Part shown: one piece after another, positions 1-10,798 of the stretch
Layout: each line of letters starts with the position of its first letter
Numbering within the stretch: position 1 is the stretch's first letter
From: Calendula officinalis
Lineage: Eukaryota > Streptophyta > Magnoliopsida > Asterales > Asteraceae
NCBI GenBank assembly: GCA_963853835.1
Contig: OY970832.1
Location: forward strand, 8,328,001 to 8,392,000
Length of the DNA stretch: 64,000 bases
Direction of reading: 5' to 3'
Position numbers and translations under genes: made by a program
The notes under the pieces: model-generated
The model's database searches: none
What the model was told of the DNA's origin: nothing
What the model saw: the letters and a program-made list of their open reading frames with translations, nothing else

Positions 1-840
1 TTTAAGAATCTTTTCACATATAACCCACTAGTCCAATTTTTTTGGCTTAATTGTTCTAGGTCTCTCATTGATTTTTGTGTTACTTCTATGTGTATAGAGT
101 TAGGATATGCTCCTGTTATTAATGATTGTATCTTATTTACAAAATTATATGGATTACTACATACACTTCTTAGGTTATTATATTCTTCTTGTTGTTCAAT
201 TTTATATGCTTCACACATTGCTTTTGTACTTTCTCCTAAGAATGTTTCTAAGTATTTGTACATTTCTTCAGTTTCTAGGTCTTGGAAATGTCTGTAATAA
301 TTTCCTATGAGAGTACTTTTCCAAACATCTATCACATTTGTCCAGTTTTGAGGATCATGTGCCGTAAGGTTTAAAATGTAACCCCTATGGTTTGTTTGGA
401 TTCGTATGGGTTGTTCTAAAGGTCTTTCTGATCCTCTTGATGTATAATTACTAGTCTCAAAAGTATTATCATATTTAGTATAAGGTGTTCTTGATGCCAT
501 ACCATAATAGTTATGGTTTGGTAGTACTTGGTGTTTATTAAAAGGAGTGCTTCCTGGAAAAAATAACTAGCTTCTTCTGTATCGACTAATTCTTTTTCAT
601 AACTCAATTATGAAATGTTAAATTCGTCATTTGTCATATTATATTCAGTTAAAATTATATATCCATTATTATCGTATGCTAAACATTCATTTTCTTTAAT
701 TTGTTTATTTAAAAACATTTGTTCTTCTAATTGTAGTAATTTTTCTTTATTTAAGATGATATTTAATTCTTTTTTCACTTTTAGTTTCTATGTCTACTTT
801 CAAATTCTGTTTTAGTATCTTCATTGTCTTGGTCAGGAAT
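1..840 (-). pseudogene. Endogenous pararetrovirus capsid-like fragment
   Basis: Conceptual translation of the minus strand gives a broken reading frame like a Caulimoviridae coat protein: an HDP-QNWTN-like segment, an aromatic stretch and a LETEEMYKYLE-like helix. The same domain recurs on the plus strand near 9.73-10.13 kb and on the minus strand near 10.18-10.79 kb. Several stops and frameshifts are present, for example around 600-815, so no full-length protein is encoded. It lies downstream of the movement-protein fragment, which matches the MP-then-CP order of caulimovirids. The frame continues past the left edge. The genus cannot be assigned from what is visible. Confidence 0.6.
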
Positions 841-1258
841 AGAATATAATTGGAAAAGGTTAAACTTGTCCTACCTAGCCTATTTGTAAATGTTATAGCT
901 TCGTCTGGAACTATGACTGGTGAACTATTTTGGATAAATTTACTAATATCCCATTCTAATCCTGCTAAAGTTTCTGTAGAAAATCTTTTGGTTTTACCAT
1001 TTTAATACCTTGGCTACTTATTAAGTTTACTACTTTATTATCTGTATATATTTTATATTTAGTGGTTGATGTTGTTGAACATCTTCCTAAAATTCCTAGA
1101 GTTATTAATAAATTATCTCCGCATTCTACTTCTTCATAACCTTTTGTCTGAATTCCTAGTTTTATATATTTAGAAAAATCTTTAATAGTAATTAAAAAAT
1201 CAGGACTACAATATATTTTTCCTTTGTTATTGTTCATATCTACTTCTGTGCTAGCAAT
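841..1258 (-). pseudogene. Pararetrovirus movement protein, distal half (split by CACTA element)
   Basis: This is the minus-strand C-terminal half of a 30K-superfamily movement-protein-like reading frame. Such proteins remodel plasmodesmata in episomal caulimovirids. The frame is interrupted at 1259-1261 by the CACTA element and resumes at 4165. A diverged copy of the uninterrupted region lies at about 11.5-11.88 kb and shows that the two halves were once contiguous. The frame decays towards 840, just before the capsid-like fragment. It is a relic with no coding capacity of its own. The family assignment rests on gene order and pattern, not on an alignment score. Confidence 0.55.
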
Positions 1259-1261
1259 CAT

Positions 1262-4161
1262 CACTACAAGAAAAAGAGCTTTTTGGCACAAACACTTTTG
1301 GAAGAGGGAAAAAACCGTGCCAAATACGGTTATTTGGCTCACTTTTTATCACACTGCCAAATAACGAATTATTTGGAACGGTTTAAAAAAATGGTGCCAA
1401 AAACGGACATAGTTGGCACGGTTTCCAAAAGTGGTCCCAAATAAATAAGTTTTTGGCACACATTTAAAAAAATGTGCCAAATAACTATGCATTTGGTACG
1501 GATTTAAAAAGTTGTACCAAATAACGAAGTATTTGGCACCGTCTGTAAAAAGTTATGCCAATTAATAACGTATTTGGGACACATGTTAAATCTTGTGCCA
1601 AATAATTAAGTATTTGCCACGGTCTGTAAAAATGTATGCCAAATAATCTAGTATTAGAGACGGATAAGAAATATTGTGCCAAATATGTAAGTATTTGGTA
1701 CTGTATGTGCCAAATAATCAAGAATTTGGGACGGGTTTTAAAAGTTGTGCCAAAAGATTATTTATTACTATTATTGTTTTAATAATTAATTTTAGAGTTC
1801 TAATAATGACAGCCCTAAGGGCTGTCAATTACAATGAATAATATTTACAATTTACCCCCTTTAAACTTCATTAGTCAAATTGTCTTCCGTCTTTCTAGAT
1901 ATATTCAATCTCATCCACCAATCAAAATCCAAACTGCTCAATCTTATCCGTTGTTAGTGACAGCCCTAAGGGCTGTTATTATCAAAACCCTTAATTTTAT
2001 TAGAATGAATGGTCTTTGTATCTATATTATGTGTTTACATGTTCAATTCCGGTCGTTGATATAGGTGGAAATTGAAAATTAGAATTTATGCCTACTCATG
2101 TGATTACCAATTTGATCATGATAAGTGTCAAAATCAAAGGATGATACGACGAAAGAGAACTAGTGGATTACACATGTCAATTTTAGAGGTGGTAGGCACA
2201 TGAGTAGTCACAAATGATAGATACAAATACCATTACTCGTGAAAATTGCCGTTAAAAAAAATTATATTACTTTCGATGATTTAAGGAAGTAGTTTTCGAA
2301 ACATAACTGTTTCCACCCATAAATCTATTTTATATATAAAAAAAACTATCTTCCTTTCCATGATTTAAGGCAGTAGTTTCGAAATATAACTGTTTCCACC
2401 CTTAAATTTCTCCATATACGTTCATGGGATCAATATGAAACCCTCCCTCCGCCCTAATTTTTCCCCCTGAACGAAGATCTCTGCCGATTGAAGGAACGAT
2501 ATTATATTGGTCGATTCATGCCTCATTGCATCGACTCTTTCAATTTGGGTTCCCCTTTTCCCTCAATTTTGTAATGACCTGACATTATTTGATTACCTGC
2601 CATTTGGGTATCCCATTTTTTTTCTTCTAATTATGATATTAATTGATAAACCCAATTTCTAATCCCTGCAAAATTCATGGTAGGTATTGGCGGTAGTGTG
2701 CCAGCGTCGACGACAATGGGTGGCAAATTTGCTCTTTTGAAGACTTTGGGTGGGCAATTTGCTCTATTGACCATATAACTACTGCCGGTAATCATATATT
2801 ATTCAATTTTTGACATGATTTTTTAAACTGGATATGTAAAGAAAACGTTAAAAGGAAAAAAAAAATCTAAATGTTATATATCAGCTGAACTACCAATATT
2901 GCATTGTGACACAAACATATGGAAAAATCTATATGGTCTCATGTTCTCATTTTTTTCCAATGCAACATAATATTTAAGTTTCATTTTTCTTAAGTAGTCA
3001 CAATATCATTCTACTTAATTAGTAGTTAGCTTTTTTGAGGTTTTTTTTCGTGTAAGTTCATCTTCGTGTAGGTTCATCTTACATTCTGGTTTTAAGCTTT
3101 CATAATTATTAGCTATTATGTGTGGAGGAAGTTTAGATAATTTTACAAAGTAAGTGGCAATTTCTTTCTGAATAAATAGTTCAACACTTTAGATACTTTT
3201 AATTCATTTGACCCGTTTCGTTGGCATTACTAATACATAAATCTTTGTTTATGCAGGGGATCCAAGACATTTGTTGAATTGGAGTGGACATTTGTTTAAT
3301 CCATTTGACCCGTTTGTTTTTTCATTGTAGTGATATGTATTAGTACATTATGTTGTTATCGGATTTTAATGTTGGTTTCATCTTTATTTTAGAGAATATG
3401 TATTTACAATTATGTTTAACTTTTTTTGGTGAAATGGATTTATTTTGGTTTTACAAGTTGTATTAGTTTATGTATATTTCATAATATTAGTGCCAATTAA
3501 TTAACTTACAGAATTGTTCAAATCGTGCCAAATAAATATAGAAGGGGGTGCAAAATATTTTTGGCACGTTAACTAAACTGTGCCAAATATCTAATTAGCA
3601 CTTCTTTTCCTAACCGTTCCAAATACGTATTTTGGACGGCTATTCTTAAACGGTTCAAAACTAAGTTTGGCAAGGGAGAAGAAGCGTGCCAAATACTTTT
3701 GGCACACATTAGCTAAGATGTCCCAAATGTCAAATTGGCACGTCTTTTACAAACTATTCCAAATACGTATTTGAGACGGTTACTCCCAATCAGTGCCAAA
3801 TACCCTTTTGGCACGTCGATTTATCAACAGTACCATATACGCTTTTGGCACGGCTAATAACTAGTCGTGCCAAATGCTCTTTTGGCACGCTTTATGAATA
3901 CTCCTTCCAATTGCACATTTGGCACACACAATTCAAAAACCGTGCCAGATACTCAATTTATGGCACAAAAGTGTAAATCGTCCCAAACGACGTGCCAAAT
4001 ACTATTTGGCACTGTTTTGAACCGACCCAAATATATTTGGCACCCTCATAATTAGGACAGAGCAAAACCGTCCCAATCCTGTGCCAAATAGTATTTGGCA
4101 CAGTGTTTTGAGTATTTGGGATCGTTTTGCGCCTTCACAAATACCCATTTTTCTTGTAGTG
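1262..4161. mobile_element. CACTA (EnSpm/CMC) DNA transposon, non-autonomous
   Basis: The 2900-bp element starts CACTACAAGAAAAA and ends with the inverse TTTTTCTTGTAGTG. It is flanked by a perfect 3-bp duplication CAT (1259-1261 and 4162-4164), as expected for CACTA elements. Both subterminal regions (about 1285-1760 and 3490-4140) are packed with short repeats built on TTTGGCACG and GTGCCAAATA in both orientations, the usual transposase-binding arrangement. I see no transposase ORF, so movement would need a transposase in trans. The middle (about 1800-3480) is AT-rich. It holds two copies of a palindrome (1808-1826 and 1960-1977) and a direct duplication (about 2270-2325 and 2350-2406). The target was the movement-protein region of the pararetrovirus. 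Confidence 0.95.
1808..1980. repeat. Two copies of an ACAGCCCTAAGGGCTGT palindrome inside the CACTA element
   Basis: A near-perfect palindrome (ACAGCCC, TA/AG centre, GGGCTGT) occurs at about 1808-1826 and again at about 1960-1977, bracketing roughly 150 bp. A related host sequence near 12.65-13.1 kb aligns with the region between and around them but lacks the right-hand palindrome. This suggests either palindrome insertion or terminal repeats of a very small nested element. No target duplication is clear. Confidence 0.5.
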
Positions 4162-4164
4162 CAT

Positions 4165-4600
4165 GTTTTTAGTTATATCTTTGATTCTATTATCAAATAA
4201 TGTAATTAAAACCTTACACCCTAGATTTTTTTCTCATTAAACCTTTGATTCCTATTACTATTATCCCTAAATGGATAAATTTAAAATGCCTTTGCCTAAG
4301 ATTATGTTCTCCTTCTTTAGAAATTATAATTAAAATCTTTGTTTGATCTTTTATACACTGTATTGTAGATTCATAACTATTTCTATAAAATTGAGTACTA
4401 TTTTCAAAAAATCCCCTATTATATAAAATTTCTGGTTTTAACATTTGTAAACCATGGGTTTGGAATCGGTTATAATCTAACTCGGGATCTATCAATTCTT
4501 CTAAGTTTGCATCATACTCTTCTTTTTTACTAGCAATTTTGTTTATAATATTTTTAGGAACTACACATAAACCAAAACTCTTTCGGGAAGAGTCTGCCAT
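4165..4600 (-). pseudogene. Pararetrovirus movement protein, proximal half
   Basis: The minus-strand reading frame opens with an ATG at 4600 and runs about 128 codons to 4214, where it breaks. Beyond that, a leucine-rich stretch followed by an Asp-Asn-Arg sequence resembles the conserved core of 30K-superfamily movement proteins. The CACTA element enters at 4164 and the rest of the gene continues at 1258. It is the first sizeable gene after the primer-binding site (5107-5118) and a small upstream frame, as expected for ORF I in caulimovirus-type genomes. It is broken by a frameshift and the transposon. Confidence 0.55.
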
Positions 4601-4627
4601 TAGTTTTTTGTTTGATAATCTTTAAAA

Positions 4628-4960
4628 CTAAAAGGTTCGGTTATTTTCTGTTTTTATAATTTTTCTAGTTACTTTCTCACTACCTGTTGGATTTAAGGAT
4701 AATGATTCTATTTGTTCTGCTAATAATTTAATATCGTTCTTGCTTATGGCTTCTTTAATATTTTTGTCTTCGGTTTTATTTATAGGGGAGATTTTTTCTA
4801 ATATGATTTTACTTTGTTCTTTTATATAATCTAATTTACTATTAAAAGTACTAATTTCTTTTTGAAGAGAGAATAAAATAAATTGTTGTTTTTCTAGTTT
4901 AACTTTTAAGTCATCTGATATATTAATAAGTAAATTTACTATTGTATTTAAGCAAGGGTC
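4628..4960 (-). pseudogene. Small reading frame upstream of movement protein, unassigned
   Basis: On the minus strand between the primer-binding site and the movement-protein start, a reading frame of about 100 codons ends in TAG at 4628-4630. It is rich in Lys, Glu, Ile and Leu with heptad-like spacing, suggesting a short coiled coil. No ATG is evident at its beginning and I do not recognise a family. It could be a small viral accessory frame. Confidence 0.3.
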
Positions 4961-5106
4961 TGATGATATTTAACTATGGTTGTGCTCTTTATTAAAATTA
5001 CACCTAAGTTTATATTTATATTAGATTTGAGCGGTTCTTTTATTGTTTGATAATATGTCTATACCTAAATATTCTAGTCTCTTAGGTTCTAGTTTTTCGT
5101 TGGTAT

Positions 5107-5118
5107 GCTCTGATACCA
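5107..5118 (-). promoter_or_regulatory. Minus-strand primer-binding site of the pararetrovirus (tRNA-iMet)
   Basis: The plus strand reads GCTCTGATACCA, so the minus strand reads TGGTATCAGAGC, the 12-nt complement of plant initiator tRNA-Met used to prime reverse transcription. It lies between the viroplasmin-like gene plus intergenic region (5119-7432) and the movement protein. That is the position of the genome origin in caulimovirids. Confidence 0.8.
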
Positions 5119-6000
5119 AATTATAGGGGGGGTCTCTAAACTCAGATTTTGTGACGGTGTGTGACAGTGTGTGACTGTGTGACGGTGTGTGACGAGATGA
5201 TATGCAAGCAAATAATATATAAAATCAGATTTAACAAATCCGTACTCGGTACTTCCCTTAAGTTAATTTCCAAAAATGCCAAAAATTTAATTCCCGAACA
5301 AGACTTTTTTTTTCAGGTTATCACCTTTCCCCAACAGAATGGATTAAAAAACAGGCTCACTCCGGCCTCATAACATCCTTGTTTTGGGTCACTCAGTGAT
5401 AAGCTAAATAGTTTTCAAAATAGATGATAAAATAAATATGTACACAAACAATTAACATAAAATTTTTATTACAAACATATATTACATTAAAAACTGGGAA
5501 TCAAATTTCATGCCATTTATGGACATAAGGTTTTCCCTTTCGGGAGATCCCTTACTTAACTAAAAGTAAAAAGAAAGAAGCTTACATAAACTGGAGAATA
5601 TCATACAAATTACACACTGAATATCATACAAATTTATTACAAGCTATTTGGATTGAAGAGGGTTGAGAATTTTTTCTAACAAATGGTGTTTGGGAGTTTT
5701 CTTCTTCTGGGATGTTGTTGTGTCTTCTCTCTTTGCTAAAGACCCTTTAAATAGACGAAATTTAAGGGAACCCTTCTTGCTTGTACTGTTGAAAGTGGAG
5801 CACTATTGTCTTTATTCTTCTATTTTTTCTGAATTATTGGATTTGATGTGGAGGAGAATCTTTATCTTCAGCATAGTGCAGTCAAGTCTTGTCTAGAGCC
5901 ATAATGTATTTGTAGTGGAAGCACTGTATGGGCATCTCTTGTCTAATCACACTAGCTGTATTGGCATCTTTTGCTTAGAGTCACTAGGTATCCAAATTAT
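5119..6000 (-). promoter_or_regulatory. Pararetrovirus intergenic region: candidate promoter and leader
   Basis: This interval lies between the viroplasmin-like ORF and the primer-binding site, where caulimovirids keep their pregenomic promoter and a leader of about 600 nt. A TATA-like CTATTTAAA sits on the minus strand at about 5746-5754, roughly 630 nt before the primer site. Two copies of an AGATGCC-ATACAG-like motif lie upstream of it (about 5920-5985). TGAC/TGACG-rich tandem repeats occur at about 5150-5200. Whether any of this is active is unknown. No open frame of interest is present. Confidence 0.4.
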
Positions 6001-6006
6001 GTCTGG

Positions 6007-7432
6007 CTATGGTATCAAATGAGTAAGTATCATCATTATATGTGTAGTTTTCTTCATTCGGATCAAAATGCTCTTCATTATCGCTTGTATTTCTTCATTG
6101 GACATAGGGTCATTAGTCTCAATATTAGACAAATTAACAGGGTTTAAGTTGTCAGTAATTAATTTATCTTCAATAGTAGGTTTTTGAGAATTTTCCATTA
6201 ATTCTGGTAATATAGTCTTGAGAATCTCTTTAACCGTCTCATTTACCGTTTCAAGAAGGATTCTTTCACCATATTTATTCTTTTTTTGATCTCTTTTTTG
6301 AGGAAGAAGCTTCATAATAATTTTTTAATTCTTCTGAATTTTCTAGAATCTGATCTAAAAGTTGTTCAGTGTTTTCTGGTTCTTGTGCATCTTTAACATT
6401 CAGGATATGAAAGAGTAAATTAAAGGAGGGATATTCTGAACTTGGAGTAGGACTATATTTTACTAAGAAATCATTATGCTTTCCAGGTTCTCCCAAATTA
6501 TCCCAAAGCTATATCCGGACTAGATGAGTCATCTGAGTCAGGAGTCCTCTGTGTCTCCTGGGATTTTAGCAATCCCATAGCTATATCCGGACTAGATGAG
6601 TCTTTACCAGTTGCCGGGAACACTGGACTAGCTAGTAAATTATTAGGTTTACTAGTACCTTCTTGCCCACTCATTGGGGAGTGAGTACCCTTCTCACTCT
6701 TCTGTTTAGGGTCAGAAGAAACCACTTGAAAGATTTACAATTTATGATCTATTCTTTTGTAAACTATTGATCTTATTAACTAAATTTCTGTTTTCTTCCC
6801 TTAGTTTATAAATTTCTTCATTAATACATTTGTAATTATTTTTCATACTTTCACAATGGTCACAAAAAAGAATTCGATTTGTATCTTTAGTAACTAAAAA
6901 AGTAGGTGTAGGTTCCGTGTAATGTTTGAGGGATTCTGAAATATAAAAATTCATTCCTAATCTCATTCTTGCTATAGTTAATGCTTGCTGATAATCATTA
7001 AAACCTTTGTATAAAGGATCTGGGTAACCTTGCATAGGTTCTATTACTTCTATCCAAGTATGAAAAAAGCCTATCTTTTTACCTTTTAGAACAACATAAA
7101 ACTTAAAACGATTACGATTTTGGTTAAAATGTTCTGATAAAGCATTTAAACAAGCAATAAAGTATTTTCTATCTTTAGGTTCTCGACCATAAGAGATCCA
7201 TAAATTATCTCGAATGCATTTTTCTTCTTTATTAAGTGATATATGAGGTAACGCTTTGAAAGAAATATTACTATTTGGAAAAACTTGTAAATTCTGGTTA
7301 CCAAATCTAATATTTTTTTTGATAATATTTCGATGAATTCTGAATAGGTCTTGCAACAAAAGAATTTCCTGGTGGAATTCCTTCTGGTCTCATGCTTCTT
7401 GGAGAAAGACCTTTTGGATTTAGTCTAGACAT
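6007..7432 (-). pseudogene. Pararetrovirus viroplasmin/transactivator-like ORF (broken)
   Basis: The minus-strand frame starts at ATG 7430-7432 and is soon frameshifted. A long open stretch follows (7359-6742). It contains a viroplasmin (Cauli_VI-type) signature: a VVLKGKKIG-like strand, an aromatic-Trp turn, then GY, YKGF and a QALTIAR-like helix, at about residues 80-140 of that stretch. The C-terminal part is spread over three further frames (6725-6498, 6496-6275, 6315-6007). It is Ser/Pro-rich with an internal repeat of a DSSSPDIA-like unit. In caulimovirids this protein forms inclusion bodies and supports reinitiation on the polycistronic RNA. The frameshifts make this copy non-functional. 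An N-terminal fragment is duplicated at 9578-9735. Confidence 0.6.
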
Positions 7433-7548
7433 CTGTAAGGAAAACATGGGTAAACAATTTTTATTTTCTTTATCATCAATGATAGTAAATCTTCTTCTAT
7501 CTCTTTTTGTGTAGATGTGTGCGACACAATGAAAGATAAATTATACTC

Positions 7549-7788
7549 TTATAATGTTAATATTTTTACTTTTTCTTCGATAATTCTTTTTTCTATCATT
7601 CTTTTCTCAAGCCTATTTTCTAAAAATATTTTTACTCTAGTCATAGTTGGCTTATGTTCATGTTGACTATTTTTTATTCTTTCTTTTATATGAGCTAAGT
7701 TTCTTTCTGCAATAGATAGTTCTTCATTTATATCTACCATGGCGGTGTTTATATATTTTTTTAAGAGTAGAGTCATTTTATTAAACAA
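7549..7788 (-). pseudogene. Small coiled-coil ORF after RNase H, left palindrome arm
   Basis: A 79-codon minus-strand ORF rich in Glu, Lys, Ile and Arg is predicted by eye to be one long amphipathic helix. It lies between the RNase H end and the viroplasmin-like start. The same ORF appears in mirror image at about 9230-9460 on the plus strand, where the ATG region is altered. I do not recognise the family. It is probably an accessory gene of the pararetrovirus. Confidence 0.4.
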
Positions 7789-7821
7789 ATTGTGAGACTA
7801 GACATCTGTGAAAAAACATGA

Positions 7822-8499
7822 TTAGACATTTTTATTTTTTAATAATCTACTTAAAATATTTACTGCTTTATTATCTTTTCCTTTAATATGTTCTATATTA
7901 ACTGTTAAACCTGTGTTATATATCATATCTAAAAAATTTAACCATCTTCTTCTACTACTCTTCTTGCTATCTCCAGTCATCTTATTATAAAATGTAACAA
8001 TAGCTTCGCAATCTGTTCTAAGAGTTATTTCTTTTTTTTTTTGAAATAATAAATAATTCAAAACTATCTAAAGCATAACTTATTGCAAGCAATTCTGCAT
8101 CAATACTACTAATATTGCCTTTTTCTTTATATTTTCACTATTATACCTACAAATTCTTTCTGAACTTTTATCACTGAATTTATTTGGTTTGCAACAAAGT
8201 ATTGCCCCCATCCCTGGCTACATCCATCTGTTTCTATAATTAAATAATCTGGCCAGAGGGAGAGCTAATTCTGGAAAATCTTTAATTTTTTGTTTTAATG
8301 TCTAGACTAATTTTTTATGTCTTCTTGATTAAAGTATTTCTGCCCTGTGGCAGATGTCTTCGAATATAAAGGACCTGCTATTTTTCCTATGTCTTTAATA
8401 AATGGTCTAGCGTAATTTATTAATCCTAAAAAATTTGTAATTATTTTAGGTCTTCTAATTTGTCTGAAAAATCTAATGCTTTTTGAGCTATATGAGGTT
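7822..8499 (-). pseudogene. Pararetrovirus RT C-terminus and RNase H, left palindrome arm
   Basis: The minus-strand translation gives the reverse-transcriptase thumb/connection region followed by RNase H. An ETDGCGQGWGA-like strand, a DAELLA-like segment, a TDCEAI-like strand and a C-terminal IEHIKGKDNKAVNILSR-like motif are all visible. The long open part is 8061-7822 and the rest is broken by stops and frameshifts. The finger/palm part with the catalytic Asp pair is absent because the copy begins abruptly at the palindrome centre (8500-8511). It is one arm of an inverted duplication whose other arm is at 8512-9187. Confidence 0.75.
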
Positions 8500-8511
8500 G
8501 AAGGAAAACTT

Positions 8512-9187
8512 TAACCTCATATAGCTCAAAAAGCATTAGATTTTTCAGACAAATTAGAAGACCTAAAATCATTACAAAAAATTTAGGATTAATATACTAC
8601 GCTAGACCATTTATTAAAGACTTAGGAAAAATAGCAGGTCTTCTATATTCGAAGACATCTGCCACATGGCAGAAATACTTTAATCAAGAAGACATAAAAT
8701 TAGTCCAGACATTAAAACAAAAAATTAAAGATCTTCTAGAATTAGCACTCCCTCTGGATACATATTATTTAATTATAGAAACAGATGGATGTGGCCAGGG
8801 ATGGGGAGCAATACTTTGTTGCAAACCAAATAAATTCAGTGATAAAAGTTCAGGAAAAATTTGTAGGTATAATAGTGAAAAATATAAAGAAAAAGCAATA
8901 TTAGTAGTATTGATGCAGAATTGCTTGCAATAAGTTATGCTTTAGATAGTTTTGATATATTTATTATTTCAAAGAAAGAAATAACTCTTAGAACAGATTG
9001 CGAAGCTATTGTTTCATTTTATAATAAGATGACTGGAGATAGCAAGAGGAGTAGTAGAAGAAGATGGTTAAATTTTTTAGATAGGATATATAACACAAGT
9101 TTAACAGTCAATATAGAACATATTAAAGGAAAATATAATAAAGCAGCAGACATTTTAAGTAGATTATTAGAAAATAAAAATGTTTAA
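8512..9187 (+). pseudogene. Pararetrovirus RT C-terminus and RNase H, right palindrome arm
   Basis: This is the plus-strand mirror of 8499-7822. It begins in the RT thumb region, has an in-frame TAG near 8583, and contains the ETDGCGQGWGA-like RNase H strand near 8780. It then shifts frame near 8900, and the RNase H remainder is open from 8921 to 9187. The C-terminal IKGKYNKAADILSR motif is conserved and closer to the RNase H consensus than in the left arm. The RT catalytic core is not present. The relic is not functional. Confidence 0.75.
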
Positions 9188-9229
9188 TCATGTTTTTTCA
9201 TAGATGTCTAGTCACACGATTTGTTTAAT

Positions 9230-9460
9230 AAAATGACTCTACTTTTAAAGAAATAAATAAACACCGCCATGGAAGATATAAATGAAGAAGTATCTATTGC
9301 AGAAAGAGAATTAGCTCATATAAAGGAAAGAATAAAAAATAGTCAACATGAACATAAGCCAACTATGACTAGAGTAAAAATGTTTTTAGAAAATAAGCTT
9401 GAGAAAACAATGATAGAAAAAAGAATTGTCAAAGAAAAAGTAAAAATCTTAACATTATAA
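9230..9460 (+). pseudogene. Small coiled-coil ORF, right palindrome arm
   Basis: This is the mirror copy of the 7549-7788 ORF, open for 63 codons from an internal ATG at 9269. An in-frame stop just upstream removes the original N-terminus. It is followed at 9481 by a short acidic frame of about 30 codons that also has a mirror in the left arm (about 7430-7530). The function is unknown. Confidence 0.4.
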
Positions 9461-9577
9461 GAGTATAATTTATCTTTCATTATGTCGCACACATCTACAC
9501 AAAAAGAGATAGAAGAAGATATTACTATCAGTGATGATAAAGATAATAAAAATTGTTTAACCATGTTTTCTTTATAG

Positions 9578-10140
9578 ATGTCTAGACTAAATCCAAGAGG
9601 TCTTTCTCCAAGAAGCATGCGACCAGAAGGAATTCCACCAGGAAATTCTTTTGCTGCAAGACCTATTCAAAATTCATCCAGATATTATCAAGAAAATATT
9701 AGATTTGCTAATCAGAATTTACAAGTTCATTTAAACCTTACATCACATGACCCTCAAAAATGGACAAATGCTACAGATGTGTGGAAGAGTAATTCAATAG
9801 GAAATTATTATACACATTTTCAAGGCTTAGAAACAGAAGAAATGTATGAGTACTTAGAAATTTTTTTCGGAGAAAGTACAAAGGCTATGTTTGAAGCTTA
9901 TAAAGTAGAACAACAAGAATATAATAACGTAAGAAGGCTATGTAGTAATCCTTACAAATTTCTAAATAAAATATAATCATTATTTACACACGCAAACCTT
10001 TATTCTGGACATATAGAAGTACAGAAAAAAGCTATGAGAGATTTAGAAAGTTTAAAAATTGGATTAGTGGTCTACATGTTAAAAGATTTTGAAATCATTA
10101 TGTTTATTTAACTACTACTGCAGGAAACAAAACTAATGCT
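9578..10140 (+). pseudogene. Chimeric ORF: viroplasmin-like N-terminus joined to capsid-like domain
   Basis: The 132-codon ORF starts with the same residues as the minus-strand viroplasmin-like ORF (start at 7432). After about 52 codons, near 9735, it switches without a gap into the capsid-like domain otherwise seen at 1-420 and 10182-10620. It stops at 9976. Capsid-like sequence continues, broken, to about 10140. The junction keeps the reading frame. This looks like recombination between two parts of the viral genome, and the product would lack most of either domain. Confidence 0.6.
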
Positions 10141-10620
10141 ATATGGGGCTGAAGTTTAATTTCCTTCTACTATACTTTTATTAAATGTGTTTCCTGTAAT
10201 AGTAGTTATATAAACATAAATATTCAAAAATCTTTTAACATATAGACCTATAGTCCAACTTTTTAAACTTAATTGTTCTAAATCTCTCATAGCTTTTTTC
10301 TAGACTTCTATATGTCCTGAATAAGGGTCTGCGTGTGTTATTAATGATTGTATTTTATTTACAAAATTGTAAGGATTACTACCTAACCTTCTTAAATTAT
10401 TATATTCTTGTTGTTGTTCTGCTTTATAAGCTTCCCACATAGCCTTTATATTTTCTCCTGAAAAAGTTTCAAAGTATTTATACATTTCTTCTGTTTCTAA
10501 GTCTTGAAAATATCTATAATAATTTCCTATTAAGGTACTCTTCTATACATCTTTAGTATTTGTCCAGTTTAGAGGTCATGTGCTGTAAGGTTTAAAATAT
10601 ACCCTTTATGATCTATTTGA
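9735..10620. repeat. Second inverted repeat over the capsid-like region
   Basis: The plus-strand capsid-like sequence at about 9735-10138 is repeated as its reverse complement at about 10185-10620. An unrelated spacer of about 50 bp lies at the centre (about 10139-10184). Near the centre both arms share sequence ending in CAGGAAAC. Together with the 7.29-9.73 kb palindrome, the locus reverses direction twice within 3 kb. Confidence 0.85.
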
Positions 10621-10790
10621 AATCTTATAAATTGTATTTAGTATGGTGTTCTTGATACTATACCATAATAATTATCAACTAATTCTTTTTGGTAACTTGT
10701 CTCTAACATGGTTGATTCTTCATCAGTTATATTATATTCACCTAAAACTATATTCTCATTATTATCACACAATATATATTCATTTTCTTT
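10182..10790 (-). pseudogene. Pararetrovirus capsid-like fragment, third copy
   Basis: This minus-strand sequence is homologous to 1-650. It has the YKYFETFSGE-like helix and the YNNLRRLGSNPYNF-like segment, open only at 10485-10300. It is broken by stops upstream. A hAT-like MITE at 10799 separates it from the upstream part at 11348. Confidence 0.6.
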
Positions 10791-10798
10791 AATTTGTT

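Larger units (their letters stand above)
7290..9730. repeat. Large inverted repeat (head-to-head pararetrovirus), arms about 1.2 kb
   Basis: The sequence turns back on itself around a 12-nt spacer at about 8500-8511. The left arm 8499 down to about 7290 and the right arm 8512 up to about 9730 are reverse complements over the RT/RNase H end, the small coiled-coil ORF and the viroplasmin-like start, with scattered mismatches and small indels. Such structures arise by inverted duplication or head-to-head integration. A transcript through it would fold into a long hairpin. Confidence 0.9.
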
